Source: Sideroxyarcus sp. (GTDB taxonomy: Bacteria; Pseudomonadota; Gammaproteobacteria; Burkholderiales; Gallionellaceae). Taken from it: a stretch of DNA of 64,000 nucleotides. Position numbers and translations under genes: made by a program. Shown here piece by piece: positions 37,356 to 46,190 of the stretch (positions are counted from its first letter, which is position 1; each line of letters starts with the position of its first letter). The DNA lies in the NCBI GenBank assembly GCA_030651895.1, contig JAUSBR010000006.1:1-64000 (forward strand), written 5' to 3'. The notes below the pieces were generated by a model. That model searched no databases. It was not told where the DNA came from and saw only the letters and a list, made by a program, of their open reading frames with translations.

Positions 37356-38698
37356 GCTATATGCGCGCTCCCGAGTTACTGCTACCGGCCGGCACGCTGG
37401 ACAAGATGCGCACCGCCTACGCCTACGGCGCGGACGCCGTGTACGCCGGCCAACCGCGTTATTCACTGCGTGCGCGCAACAACGAATTCAAGCTGGAAGA
37501 ATTGGGCATCGGCATCCGGGAAGCGCATGCGCTGGGCAAGAAACTGTTCGTCGCCAGCAACCTGATGCCGCACAACGCCAAGGTGAAGACCTACATGGCC
37601 GACATGGAACCGGTCATCGCGATGAAACCGGATGCGCTGATCATGGCCGACCCCGGCCTCATCGCCATGGTGCGCGAGCGCTGGCCGGAGATGGACGTTC
37701 ATCTTTCGGTGCAGGCCAACACAGTGAACTACGCCGCGGTGAAGTTCTGGAAATCGCTGGGACTCACGCGCGTGATCCTGTCGCGCGAGATCTCGCTCGA
37801 CGAGATCGAGGAGATACGCCAGCAATGCCCGGACATCGAACTCGAAGTGTTCATCCACGGCGCGCTGTGCATCGCCTATTCCGGCCGCTGCCTGCTCTCC
37901 GGCTACTTCAACCACCGCGACGCCAACCAGGGCACCTGTACCAACTCCTGCCGCTGGGATTACAAGGTCGATAGCGCCGTCGAGGATGGCACCGGTCACA
38001 TCGAGAAGATCGACTTCGATTTCGACAAAGCGCTAAGTGAATCCGAACTCTCCGAGTGCGGTTCACAACCGCGCCACCCGCTGGCCGACAAGGTCTACGT
38101 CATCTCGCGCAAGGATCATCCGGGCGAACTGATGCCGGTGCTGGAGGACGAGCACGGCACCTACATCATGAACTCCAAGGACCTGCGTGCGGTGGAACAT
38201 GTCGAACGGTTGGTGAAGATCGGCATCGACTCACTCAAGGTCGAAGGCCGCACCAAATCCATCTACTACGTGGCGCGCACCGCGCAGGTGTATCGCCAAG
38301 CCATCGACGACGCCGTCAAAGGCAAGCCCTTCAACCTGGAACTGCTGGGCGCGCTGGATGCCCTCGCGAACCGCGGCTACACCGATGGCTTCTACGAACG
38401 CCACCACACCCACGAACAGCAGAACTACATGCGCGGCCACTCGGAGAGCTTCCGCCAGCAATATGTCGGCGACATCGTCGCCTGCGCCAACGGCATGGCC
38501 GAGATCGACGTGAAGAACCGTTTCAGCGTCGGCGACAAACTGGAGATCATCCACCCTTCCGGCAACAGCATCGTCGAACTGAAGGAAATGAAGAGTCTTG
38601 AGGGTGAATCACTCTCCGTGGCGCCCGGCAGCGGGCATCGCGTGCAGATTCCTTTGCAGGGCGAATTGTCGAATGGAATGCTGGCGCGGTTCATCTAG
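37352..38698 (+). CDS. trhP: U32-family tRNA hydroxylation protein TrhP (YegQ)
   Basis: This 448-residue protein has the U32 peptidase signature EVFIHGALCIAYSGRCLLS followed by NQGTCTNSCR, which supplies the conserved cysteines (likely Fe-S ligands), and a C-terminal U32-associated beta domain. The YegQ/TrhP branch, despite the peptidase name, is needed in E. coli for prephenate-dependent hydroxylation of U34 in tRNA. The start ATG overlaps the metF stop (ATGA). A start three codons later (37361) is also possible. Location with SAM-cycle genes fits the SAM-derived wobble modification that follows hydroxylation. Confidence 0.88.
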   Translation: MSYMRAPELLLPAGTLDKMRTAYAYGADAVYAGQPRYSLRARNNEFKLEELGIGIREAHALGKKLFVASNLMPHNAKVKTYMADMEPVIAMKPDALIMADPGLIAMVRERWPEMDVHLSVQANTVNYAAVKFWKSLGLTRVILSREISLDEIEEIRQQCPDIELEVFIHGALCIAYSGRCLLSGYFNHRDANQGTCTNSCRWDYKVDSAVEDGTGHIEKIDFDFDKALSESELSECGSQPRHPLADKVYVISRKDHPGELMPVLEDEHGTYIMNSKDLRAVEHVERLVKIGIDSLKVEGRTKSIYYVARTAQVYRQAIDDAVKGKPFNLELLGALDALANRGYTDGFYERHHTHEQQNYMRGHSESFRQQYVGDIVACANGMAEIDVKNRFSVGDKLEIIHPSGNSIVELKEMKSLEGESLSVAPGSGHRVQIPLQGELSNGMLARFI

Positions 38699-38836
38699 AT
38701 GTCACCCCGGTGACCGCACATCCGGATTAAGCAGGACTTAAGGAATGCCCGATATGATGCTTTACAGCCTCATGCAATCCGGACCGGCAACACCCAATTG
38801 CCTCCGCTCACGCAATCAAGTCAAAGGAGACTCGCG

Positions 38837-39385
38837 ATGAACTGGAAAAATACGAACACCCGTTACGGCTCGCCTACCATCGGCATTCACTGGCTGATGC
38901 TGTTGTTGTTCGTCGCCGTGTACGGCACCATCGAGCTGCGCGAACTTTTTGAAAAAGGCAGCGACCCGCGCGAAGCGCTGAAGACCTGGCACTTCATGCT
39001 TGGCATGCTCGTGTTCGCGCTGATCTGGCTGCGTCTTGCCGCACGCTTCTCCGGCCCCACCCCTGTTATTAGGCCGGCACCGCCAAGAATTCAGGAAATC
39101 TCCGGCAAGCTGCTGCATCTGGCACTTTACGTGTTGATGATCGGCATGCCGCTGACCGGCTGGTTGCTGCTCAGCGCCGCCGGCAAACCGATTCCGTTCT
39201 TCGGACTGGAATTGCCCGCGCTGATCGGCGAGAACAAAGACCTTGCGGGGCAGATCAAGGAATTACATGAGGTCGTCGGCAAGATGGGCTATTTCCTCAT
39301 CGGACTGCATGCGGTGGCCGCCCTGTACCATCACTTCATCAAGCGCGATGACACATTGACCAGGATGTTGCCCGAACGGAAATAG
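38837..39385 (+). CDS. Cytochrome b561
   Basis: This 182-residue inner-membrane di-heme b-type cytochrome of the prokaryotic b561 family has four helices. His residues are placed as expected: GIHWLM in helix 1, KTWHFMLG in helix 2, LLHLALY in helix 3 and GLHAVAALYHHF in helix 4. It probably moves electrons from ubiquinol to a periplasmic or oxygen/superoxide acceptor. The start at ATG 38837 has AAAGGAGA upstream. The next gene (YhcH-like) begins 4 nt after the stop. Confidence 0.9.
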   Translation: MNWKNTNTRYGSPTIGIHWLMLLLFVAVYGTIELRELFEKGSDPREALKTWHFMLGMLVFALIWLRLAARFSGPTPVIRPAPPRIQEISGKLLHLALYVLMIGMPLTGWLLLSAAGKPIPFFGLELPALIGENKDLAGQIKELHEVVGKMGYFLIGLHAVAALYHHFIKRDDTLTRMLPERK

Positions 39386-39389
39386 ACTC

Positions 39390-39851
39390 ATGATCCTCTC
39401 CGCCCTCTCCCAATCCGATCGCTACGCCGCGCTGCATCCGCTGTTCCGGCGCGCGTTCGACTACATCCGCGATACCGACCTGTTCGCCATCGCGCCGGGA
39501 CGCTACAACATCGTTGGCGAGGATCTGATCGCTATCGTGGAGCAGGTGCCTGCGAAGACGAAGGAGATGGCGAAGCTGGAGGCACACCGGCGTTACATCG
39601 ATATCCAGCTCGTGCTCGAAGGCGATGAGACGATGGGATGGAAGCCGCTGGCGGACTGCCTGAACCCGGTGAGCGAGCACAGCATGGAGCGTGACATCCG
39701 CTTCTTCCACGATGCGCCCGCATCATGGGTGCCGGTGCCGCCGGATCACTTCTGCATCTTCTTCCCGGAAGATGCGCACGCGCCGCTCGTTGGAACGGGC
39801 ACGATACGCAAGGTGATCTTCAAGGTTGCCGTGAATCCGGCCGGCGTCTGA
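39390..39851 (+). CDS. YhcH/YjgK/YiaL family protein (DUF386)
   Basis: This 153-residue cupin-like protein has the DUF386 signature KLEAHRRYIDIQLVLEGDETMGW and FFPEDAHAP with conserved metal-type residues. Family members are linked with sugar-acid or sialic acid metabolism and biofilm in other bacteria, but there is no such pathway here. It is coupled to the cytochrome b561 gene by a 4-nt gap and is followed by a GC-rich hairpin. Confidence 0.88.
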   Translation: MILSALSQSDRYAALHPLFRRAFDYIRDTDLFAIAPGRYNIVGEDLIAIVEQVPAKTKEMAKLEAHRRYIDIQLVLEGDETMGWKPLADCLNPVSEHSMERDIRFFHDAPASWVPVPPDHFCIFFPEDAHAPLVGTGTIRKVIFKVAVNPAGV

Positions 39852-39856
39852 CGACG

Positions 39857-39876
39857 GCCCCGCCGAAGGGCGGGGC
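39857..39876. terminator. GC-rich hairpin between convergent genes
   Basis: GCCCCGCC-GAAG-GGCGGGGC forms an 8-bp perfect stem between the YhcH-like gene and the convergent lipoprotein gene. It lacks a T-run, so its efficiency as an intrinsic terminator is uncertain. Confidence 0.6.
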
Positions 39877-39887
39877 GTCACATTGCA

Positions 39888-41252
39888 TCACTTCTTTGTT
39901 GCGGCTGCTTCTTTGGCCTTGCCAGTTGCCGGTTTTGTTGCCGTGGGCTTCAAGGGTTTGGGGATGGGCTTGGCAGGCTTCTCCCATTCGAGTTTGTCGA
40001 CCTTGTCTTTCAGCGTCTTGATCTGTGCATCCTTGCCTTCCATCAGCGCTGCCTGCAGATCCAGCTTCTGCGCCTGCTCTGCGAGCAGCCGGTCCTTTTC
40101 GGCCAGTTGCTGATCCTTGGCGTTCAACTCCGAGCCCATTTGCTGGATACCTTCGTTGGCGGCCTTCAGACGCGCCTCGAAATCCTGCACAGGTGCGGCA
40201 GCGATCCCGCTGCCGGTGTGTCGTACGCTTTCGGCAGCGCGACGGATCTCCGCCACCTGCTTGTCCAGCGGCAGGTCGCGCAGGTCTTTGAGGCCCAGCG
40301 CTTTGGCGATCCCCTGCAAGCGTTCCTCTTCCTGCAGGACGATCATTTCCACGCTGACCTTGTCCATCGCCGCGGGCTTGTTTTCGATCTGCACGCCGGC
40401 TTGTGCCTGAGTCGTCGCACCCGTACTTACCGCAACACCCGAAGACAGACTGCCGGAAGAATTGACCCGCAGCTGGGTCTGCAACAGGGCGACGCGTTCG
40501 TTGACCTGCTGTGCATGATGCGCGGCGAACAGCGCCTCCGCACCCAGACGCTGCACCAGCGCCTTGTCGTGATGGGCGGCAGCAATCTGGTCCTTGGCCG
40601 ACTGATAGACGCGCAACGCTTCGGCATAGGTCAGCGGCGCTTGTCTTTCGGCATTATCGGACTCGGTCTCCACATTGATCGTTTCGCTTTCGCGCAAAGC
40701 ACCTTCCTGCACGGCCTTGATCACCAGGTCCAGCATGGATTTTTGCAATCCCTCTTTCTTGGCATCGATATTGTCAGGCTGTTCGCGCTCGACTTTCTCG
40801 ATCAAACCGGACAGTTCGCCGATCACCCGGTCATATTCCTTGGGCAGCAACTTGGCCGCATTGTGCTCATCCAGCTGGGCTTTGTATTCCAGTTCCTTGG
40901 CAAACCGGTATTGCACGATGCTCATCACTGCGCGGCCCTTTTCCAGGATCGCGTCGCCCATGGCCGCACCGCTCACCAGCACTTCCTTGGGTTTGTTACC
41001 CAGCCCACCCTGGCACTCTTTTAATGTTTGCTCTGCTTCACGGAAGTAATTCGGGGCGAGCAGAGGCATGCCGCTCTTTCTGGCTTCTTCAACGTTCTTT
41101 TCCAGGGTTGCAACCACGGATAGCTCGGACAAGTCATTGAATTTTGCAACGTTGGCTTCTGATACCTTGATGTTGGTACTGACCGGTGCTGCGCACCCTG
41201 CCAGAACGGCAGCCAGCAGCGCGCCGTAGATCGGACTTCTCCAGGACTGCAT
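39888..41252 (-). CDS. Coiled-coil lipoprotein of unknown function
   Basis: This 454-residue protein has a signal peptide with lipobox LAGC (Cys20). After this comes a largely helical protein with a DUF4398-like start (NYFREAEQTLKECQGG), a central Gln/Ala-rich segment, and a strong coiled coil (about residues 370-425: FEARLKAANEGIQQMGSELN and on). It ends in a Lys/Pro/Ala-rich tail (KPAKPIPKPLKPTATKPATG). The tail and coil suggest binding to peptidoglycan or an OmpA-type partner; no OmpA C-terminal domain is present in the protein itself. GGGAGA precedes ATG 41252. I cannot name a function. Confidence 0.75.
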   Translation of the reverse strand: MQSWRSPIYGALLAAVLAGCAAPVSTNIKVSEANVAKFNDLSELSVVATLEKNVEEARKSGMPLLAPNYFREAEQTLKECQGGLGNKPKEVLVSGAAMGDAILEKGRAVMSIVQYRFAKELEYKAQLDEHNAAKLLPKEYDRVIGELSGLIEKVEREQPDNIDAKKEGLQKSMLDLVIKAVQEGALRESETINVETESDNAERQAPLTYAEALRVYQSAKDQIAAAHHDKALVQRLGAEALFAAHHAQQVNERVALLQTQLRVNSSGSLSSGVAVSTGATTQAQAGVQIENKPAAMDKVSVEMIVLQEEERLQGIAKALGLKDLRDLPLDKQVAEIRRAAESVRHTGSGIAAAPVQDFEARLKAANEGIQQMGSELNAKDQQLAEKDRLLAEQAQKLDLQAALMEGKDAQIKTLKDKVDKLEWEKPAKPIPKPLKPTATKPATGKAKEAAATKK

Positions 41253-41331
41253 CTGAATTCTCCCTTGATTGTTATTGCTATATTTTTTATTACGGCGTTG
41301 TGACCGGGCCGCACCGGTTTGGTTCCATGCC

Positions 41332-42183
41332 TTATTCGTGATCGAACGCCACATCCCCTTCATCCACCGCTACCCCCAGCTGCATATTCCTGAAATCGAA
41401 CAGGTTGCCGTCGAGCAGGTGCGACGGCTTGACGTTCTGCATGGCAGTGAAGATGGTCTGCGTGCGTCCCGGATACTGGCGCTCCCATTCGTGCAGCATC
41501 TGCTTGATGTTCTGGCGTTGCAGGTTCTCCTGTGAGCCGCACAGATTGCATGGGATGATGGGGAATTCCATGCCGCGCGCGTAGCGGGCGATGTCTTTCT
41601 CTGCGCAATAGGCCAGCGGACGGATGACGATGTGGTCGCCCTTGTCGGTCACCAGCTTGGGCGGCATGGCCTTGAGCTTGCCGCCGAAGAACATGTTGAG
41701 GAACAGCGTCTCCACCATGTCGTCGCGGTGGTGCCCCAGCGCGATCTTGTTCGCGCCCAGTTCGCCCGCCACCCTGTAGATGATGCCGCGGCGCAGGCGC
41801 GAGCACAGCGAGCAGGTGGTCTTGCCCTCGGGGATCTTCTCTTTGACGATGGAGTAGGTGTCCTGCGTCTCAATGTGGAAATCCACGCCGAGCTTCTTCA
41901 GGTAGTTCGGCAACACATCGGCGGGGAAGCCCGGCTGCTTCTGGTCCAGGTTCATCGCCACGATTTTGAAGTCGATGGGCGCACGTTTGCGCAGCGTGAG
42001 CAGGATGTCGAGCAGCGTGTAAGAATCCTTGCCGCCGGACAGGCACACCATCACCGTGTCGCCGTCCTCAATCATGTTGAAGTCGCCGATGGCCTTGCCG
42101 ACCGAACTCTCCAGCCGGCCCTTGAGGCGGTTGAAGTTGGTGGAGCGGTGTTCGAAATGGATGGGTTGAATGATGTCGTTCAT
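41332..42183 (-). CDS. ttcA: tRNA 2-thiocytidine biosynthesis protein TtcA
   Basis: This 283-residue PP-loop ATPase thiolates C32 in tRNA. The PP-loop [11 protein letters not shown], the first Cys pair in [13 protein letters not shown], the [13 protein letters not shown] segment and the second pair region in PCNLCGSQ are intact; the cysteines carry an Fe-S cluster. Length is close to E. coli TtcA (311). It lies 3 nt from the SDR gene upstream and may share its transcript. Sulfur likely comes from IscS. Confidence 0.96.
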   Translation of the reverse strand: MNDIIQPIHFEHRSTNFNRLKGRLESSVGKAIGDFNMIEDGDTVMVCLSGGKDSYTLLDILLTLRKRAPIDFKIVAMNLDQKQPGFPADVLPNYLKKLGVDFHIETQDTYSIVKEKIPEGKTTCSLCSRLRRGIIYRVAGELGANKIALGHHRDDMVETLFLNMFFGGKLKAMPPKLVTDKGDHIVIRPLAYCAEKDIARYARGMEFPIIPCNLCGSQENLQRQNIKQMLHEWERQYPGRTQTIFTAMQNVKPSHLLDGNLFDFRNMQLGVAVDEGDVAFDHE

Positions 42184-42186
42184 GCT

Positions 42187-42930
42187 TTAAAAGATATTGA
42201 TTGAGCGCCCGCCATCCACCGCGATGATCTGCCCCGTGATGTAAGGCGCATCCGCGATCAAGAATTTCACCGTCTTTGCGATGTCGTCCGGATCGCCTGC
42301 GCGTTTGAGCAAAGTATGCGCGATGAGCTTGCGGCGCTTTTCTTCATCTTGCCACTCGGCACTCTCCGGCCAGAGGTTAACCCCAGGGGAGACACCGTTC
42401 ACGCGCACCTGCGGCGCCATCTCCTGGGCCAGCGAACGGGTCAGGCCGGCCAACCCGCTTTTCGCGATGTTGTAGAGCAGATGGCCGTGCATCGGCAGCT
42501 CGGCATGGATATCCACGATGTTGACGATGCAACCGTGGCGGTGACGCAGCTCGGCGGCGGCGGCCTGCGCCAGGAACAACGGCGCTTTCAGGTTGGTACC
42601 GAGCAGATCACTCCATTGCTGCTCGGTCATCTGGTCGAGCGGCGTGGGATAGAAACTGGAAGCATTGTTCACCAGCGCATCAAGATGGCCGAACTGCTGC
42701 ACGACTTCCTTGATCACGCGCGGCAGGGTGGCGATATCCAGCAGGTCGGCCTGCACGGTGATGGCCGAATCGGGGCGCTGCTCGTTCAACTCGGCGCGCA
42801 GTGCCAGCGCGTCATAGAGCGAAGCGCGGCAATGGATGGCGACGTTCGCGCCCGCCGCGTGCAAACGGCGCACGATGGCCGCGCCGACGCGCTTCGCCCC
42901 GCCTGTCACCAATACTGTTTTGCCTTGCAT
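42187..42930 (-). CDS. Pteridine-reductase-like SDR
   Basis: This 247-residue short-chain dehydrogenase has the NADP motif TGGAKRVGAAIVR, the NNASSFYPTPL segment, and YNIAKSGLAGL with the catalytic Tyr-X3-Lys. The GGAKR/NNASSFYPT/NGVSPG pattern is closest to pteridine reductase (FolM/PTR1), which reduces dihydro- or oxidised pterins. ATG 42930 is my choice; a GTG four codons earlier is possible. It is divergent from the MidA-like gene (45 bp between starts). Confidence 0.82.
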   Translation of the reverse strand: MQGKTVLVTGGAKRVGAAIVRRLHAAGANVAIHCRASLYDALALRAELNEQRPDSAITVQADLLDIATLPRVIKEVVQQFGHLDALVNNASSFYPTPLDQMTEQQWSDLLGTNLKAPLFLAQAAAAELRHRHGCIVNIVDIHAELPMHGHLLYNIAKSGLAGLTRSLAQEMAPQVRVNGVSPGVNLWPESAEWQDEEKRRKLIAHTLLKRAGDPDDIAKTVKFLIADAPYITGQIIAVDGGRSINIF

Positions 42931-42975
42931 CGTTTTACCCACTAAACTTGAAGCCCGCGCGAATTATACCCGACC

Positions 42976-44130
42976 ATGTCCGCTACTCTGCCCGCCCCTT
43001 CTGCCGATGCCCTCGCTCACAGTGCGAGATTGTGCGAGCTCATCCGCAGCGACATCGTCGCACAGGGCGGCTGGATACCCTTTTCGCGCTTCATGGAATT
43101 GGCGCTGTACGCGCCCGGTCTGGGCTACTACACCGCAGGAGCGCGCAAGTTCGGCGAAGCGGGCGATTTCATCACCGCGCCGGAGCTCTCGACCCTGTTC
43201 GGTCGCACCCTGGCGCGACAACTGGTGGAAGTGATGCAGGCCAGCACGCCGCACATCCTCGAACTCGGCGCCGGCAGCGGCAAGCTGGCGCTGGATATCC
43301 TCGGCGAGCTGGAAAAGCTCGGCGAATTGCCGGAGACCTATTCCATCCTCGAAGTGAGCGCCGACCTGCGCGAACGCCAGCAGGCCTTGCTGCAAGAGAA
43401 GCTGCCCCATCTCGCCGCGCGCGTGCGCTGGCTGGATGCGCTGCCGGAAAAGTTCTCCGGCGCCGCCATCGGCAACGAGGTGCTGGATGCATTGCCGGTG
43501 CATCTGCTCCACTGGTCGGACGGCCGCGTCCTCGAACGCGGCGTCGCCAGCAAGGAAGGCCATTTTGCCTGGCAGGACAAACAAGCCGATTGCAAGTCCC
43601 TGCTCGATATCGCCGAGAATATCAAGGTACCGGACGACTACCTGAGCGAAGTCTCTATCAGCGCGCGCGGTCTGGTCGCCAGCCTGTGCGAACGCATGGA
43701 GAAGGGCGCGATGATCTTCATCGACTACGGCTTCGGCGCGAAAGAGTATTACCACCCGCAACGCAGCCGCGGCACGCTGATGTGCCACTACCGCCACCAT
43801 TCGCACGACGACCCCTTCTACCTGCCCGGCCTGCAGGACATCACCGCGCATGTGGATTTCACCGCCGTGGCGGAAGCGGCCATCGACTGTGGCGCGCACT
43901 TCCTCGGCTATACCACGCAGGCGCATTTTCTGATCAACAACGACATGATCGATCTGCTCGATGAAGTATCGCCGGATGATGTGAAAGCCTACGCCCCGCT
44001 CTCCGCGCAAGTGCAAAAACTCACCAGCCCCGCCGAGATGGGCGAACTATTCAAGGTGATCGCGCTGGGCAAGGAGCTGGATCAGCCGCTGGCCGGATTC
44101 CTGCGCGGGGACCTGTCGCGCTTGCTTTAA
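42976..44130 (+). CDS. MidA/NDUFAF7-like SAM-dependent methyltransferase (DUF185)
   Basis: This 384-residue protein matches the DUF185 family: FMELALYAPGLGYY near the start, the AGDFITAPELS segment, the SAM loop ELGAGSGKLALDIL, GNEVLDALPVH and FIDYGFGAKEYYHPQR. The mitochondrial homologue NDUFAF7 dimethylates an Arg in complex I. The bacterial target is not established; complex I or another Arg substrate is inference. It stands alone after a divergent promoter region. Confidence 0.88.
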   Translation: MSATLPAPSADALAHSARLCELIRSDIVAQGGWIPFSRFMELALYAPGLGYYTAGARKFGEAGDFITAPELSTLFGRTLARQLVEVMQASTPHILELGAGSGKLALDILGELEKLGELPETYSILEVSADLRERQQALLQEKLPHLAARVRWLDALPEKFSGAAIGNEVLDALPVHLLHWSDGRVLERGVASKEGHFAWQDKQADCKSLLDIAENIKVPDDYLSEVSISARGLVASLCERMEKGAMIFIDYGFGAKEYYHPQRSRGTLMCHYRHHSHDDPFYLPGLQDITAHVDFTAVAEAAIDCGAHFLGYTTQAHFLINNDMIDLLDEVSPDDVKAYAPLSAQVQKLTSPAEMGELFKVIALGKELDQPLAGFLRGDLSRLL

Positions 44131-44143
44131 TAAAAAATCCCCT

Positions 44144-44168
44144 CCGTTCGTGGTGAGCCTGTCGAACC
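44144..44168. repeat. Dispersed 25-bp repeat, copy 2
   Basis: The reverse complement of this segment matches 253-277 at 20 of 25 positions, around the core TTCGACA.GCTCA..ACGAACGG. It can fold (GTTCG with CGAAC). It lies between the MidA-like gene and the glycosylase, with flanking CCTCCG/CGGAGG arms. Confidence 0.7.
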
Positions 44169-44201
44169 ATAGCGGAGGACTTATCCTGAGCCAGCCACCA
44201 C

Positions 44202-44696
44202 ATGCCCTGCCTCCACAGCTTCCCACCCGTCGCCGATGAACAGTCAAACCTGCTCATCCTCGGCAGCATGCCCGGCAAGGAATCGCTGAAACAGCAGCAG
44301 TACTACGCCAACCCGCAAAACGCCTTCTGGAAGATCATGGACAACCTCGTCGGCGCGCATCCAACCTTGCCCTACCCGCAACGCCTGCACGCACTGACTG
44401 CCGCGCACATCGCCCTGTGGGACGTACTCAAGACCTGCGAACGACAGGGCAGCCTCGATTCGAATATCCAGAACGAGACCGCGAACGACTTCGCTTCGTT
44501 CTTCAAGAATCACCCACATATCACGCACGTGTTTTTCAACGGCGCAAAGGCCGAGCAGAGTTTCAAACGATCTGTGTTGGGGAAACAGAAATTGCCGCCG
44601 CTGGAATTCGTGCGCCTGCCATCCACCAGCCCGGCGCATGCAGGGATGCGTTATGCGGAAAAGCTGCAGGCATGGAAAACCGCTGTGACTGGTTAA
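44202..44696 (+). CDS. DNA-deoxyinosine (hypoxanthine) glycosylase, UDG family 6-like
   Basis: This 164-residue protein belongs to the uracil-DNA glycosylase superfamily. The N-terminal motif LLILGSMPGKESL followed by YYANPQNAFW, and the C-terminal LPSTSPAHAGM, fit the branch that removes hypoxanthine from DNA. It lacks the catalytic Asp/His pair of classical family 1 enzymes; the Asn in NPQNAFW is the expected active-site residue. It should initiate repair of deaminated adenine. It stands alone, with a repeat element upstream. Confidence 0.85.
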   Translation: MPCLHSFPPVADEQSNLLILGSMPGKESLKQQQYYANPQNAFWKIMDNLVGAHPTLPYPQRLHALTAAHIALWDVLKTCERQGSLDSNIQNETANDFASFFKNHPHITHVFFNGAKAEQSFKRSVLGKQKLPPLEFVRLPSTSPAHAGMRYAEKLQAWKTAVTG

Positions 44697-44729
44697 TTGG
44701 ACAATGAGATCGAAGCTGCCGTCGCAGGA

Positions 44730-45653
44730 TCAGGGCGCGATCTGCAGTTGCCCCGAATCAAGCAGCAGATAGCGTGCGAAGCGTCCTTCTTCCCTGCTGC
44801 CGTCGTCGCTCACGATCATGATCCGCTGTATGCCGTCGATCACGGCGGGGCTGACCCCTTCCGCGTGTTCGAAGCCCGGCAAACCGGGAACGGAAACGCG
44901 ACGGGCCGGCGCACCTGACTTGCCGCTCCAGAACCAGAGCTGGAAATGCACCTGCTCGCGCGCGACCGGGCCGCTGATGATCAGATACCCGCCCAGCGCG
45001 GGAATGTATGACATGCCGCGTATCCCGTTGCCGCCGAGATCAAGCGTTTCCAGTTTGGTGGAGATGCGCGGAGGTGCGCCGTCGCCGAAGACCGCGGCAG
45101 GGTTCTCGACACGCGCGATGATCGCCTGCTTGTCGCGCAGGGGACTGCGCAGACCGATCAGCAGATGCTGATGGTCTGGGGTGATCTCCAGCGCCTCGAT
45201 ATTGAGCCCCCCGCTGTTCTTCACGTCGCGTATCTCTACGGCATGCGCCAGCTCGGGATGCGCTGCCCTCAGCGCGGGCTTGAGCCCTTTGATCACGGTA
45301 GTGTCCACCACGCGCTCGCCATCGATGCGGAAGCGCACCAGCTTGTCGCGGGATTTTTTCTCGTCGCCATCACCATCGCGCGAATGCGATGTCAGGGCGT
45401 AGATGAACCCCGTGCGGTCGATGGCCAGCCCTTCCAGATCATCCAGCTTCCAGAAATCGTCCCCGTCCTGAAACAGGCCCGGCTCCAGCGGCGTACTACG
45501 AACGCTTCCATCAGCAAGGACCGTGACCAGACTGAACGGATGCTTCTTCTCATCCTCAACGACCAGGAAGCGCCCATCCGGAAGCTGCTGGATGGCGGAC
45601 GGTTCATAGATGCCGGTTAGTGCAAGGAACATGAGGAGGTTGTTCAGCGTCAT
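44730..45653 (-). CDS. DUF3616-type beta-propeller-like protein
   Basis: This 307-residue protein has repeated beta-strand motifs: GIYEPSAIQQLPDGRFLVVEDE, DLEGLAIDRTGFIYALTSHS, LNIEALEITPDHQHLLIGLR and MSYIPALGGYLIISG. This reads as DUF3616, related to esterase-like or phytase-like propellers. The N-terminus has weak hydrophobic character but no clear signal peptide. I set the start at ATG 45653; upstream in-frame codons look non-coding. It is convergent with the glycosylase gene. The role is unknown. Confidence 0.75.
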   Translation of the reverse strand: MTLNNLLMFLALTGIYEPSAIQQLPDGRFLVVEDEKKHPFSLVTVLADGSVRSTPLEPGLFQDGDDFWKLDDLEGLAIDRTGFIYALTSHSRDGDGDEKKSRDKLVRFRIDGERVVDTTVIKGLKPALRAAHPELAHAVEIRDVKNSGGLNIEALEITPDHQHLLIGLRSPLRDKQAIIARVENPAAVFGDGAPPRISTKLETLDLGGNGIRGMSYIPALGGYLIISGPVAREQVHFQLWFWSGKSGAPARRVSVPGLPGFEHAEGVSPAVIDGIQRIMIVSDDGSREEGRFARYLLLDSGQLQIAP

Positions 45654-45769
45654 GGTGGTTTCGCTCTCTGCCGCCTTGTTGGCGTTCACATTTTCAAACA
45701 CAACAACTCAAGCTTGGAAATCAAATGTGATGCTGAACCCATTAATTCCCTTTAGGACGGATTATTGAA

Positions 45770-46099
45770 TTAGGCATACTGCTCAAAATCGGAGATTTGG
45801 GCTGGATATAGAGCAAACCAGTTTTGGTTGTAGACATCTTCTCGTTCAGTCGGAAGGTTTTCGACAGTCGTGAGACCATCACCAGGCAGTCCAGTCGTTT
45901 GATTGACTACCAAGCAAGTGAGCGGAGGTAGACCTTTGGCTTTGCAGAAAAGCATGATGCAGCCCAGAATTTGAGCAAGAACGCCTGCGCCTTCAAATTC
46001 AAGATGCTCAGCGACTTGTCCATATGTAAGTGTCTGCCTGTGATGGGCAGCGCCAACAAGAATTTGCCAAACTTGCATTGCTCTTTCACTACGTGTCAT
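45770..46099 (-). CDS. Alkyltransferase-like (ATL/MGMT-fold) small protein lacking the active Cys
   Basis: This 109-residue protein has the pattern VWQILVGAA, LTYGQVAEHL, VLAQILG and CLVVNQTTGLPGDGL, similar to the C-terminal DNA-binding half of O6-alkylguanine methyltransferases. The PCHR active-site motif is absent (LPPLTCLV stands in its place). ATL proteins bind alkylated bases and flag them for nucleotide excision repair, so that is a possible role. AGGAG stands before ATG 46099. The gene is AT-rich relative to its neighbours and stands in a small islet. Assignment is by pattern only. Confidence 0.55.
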   Translation of the reverse strand: MTRSERAMQVWQILVGAAHHRQTLTYGQVAEHLEFEGAGVLAQILGCIMLFCKAKGLPPLTCLVVNQTTGLPGDGLTTVENLPTEREDVYNQNWFALYPAQISDFEQYA

Positions 46100-46190
46100 A
46101 CAGGCTCCTGTGCAATACATAGCTATCAAACTAACTGACGTCTTATACTAAATTTAATTAAGGGTCATCGCTGGCTAGTATTCTAAGCGA

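Noticed and set aside
38702-38715. Terminator after trhP (GTCAC/GTGAC)
   Set aside because: The stem is only 5 bp and no T-run follows; too weak to call.
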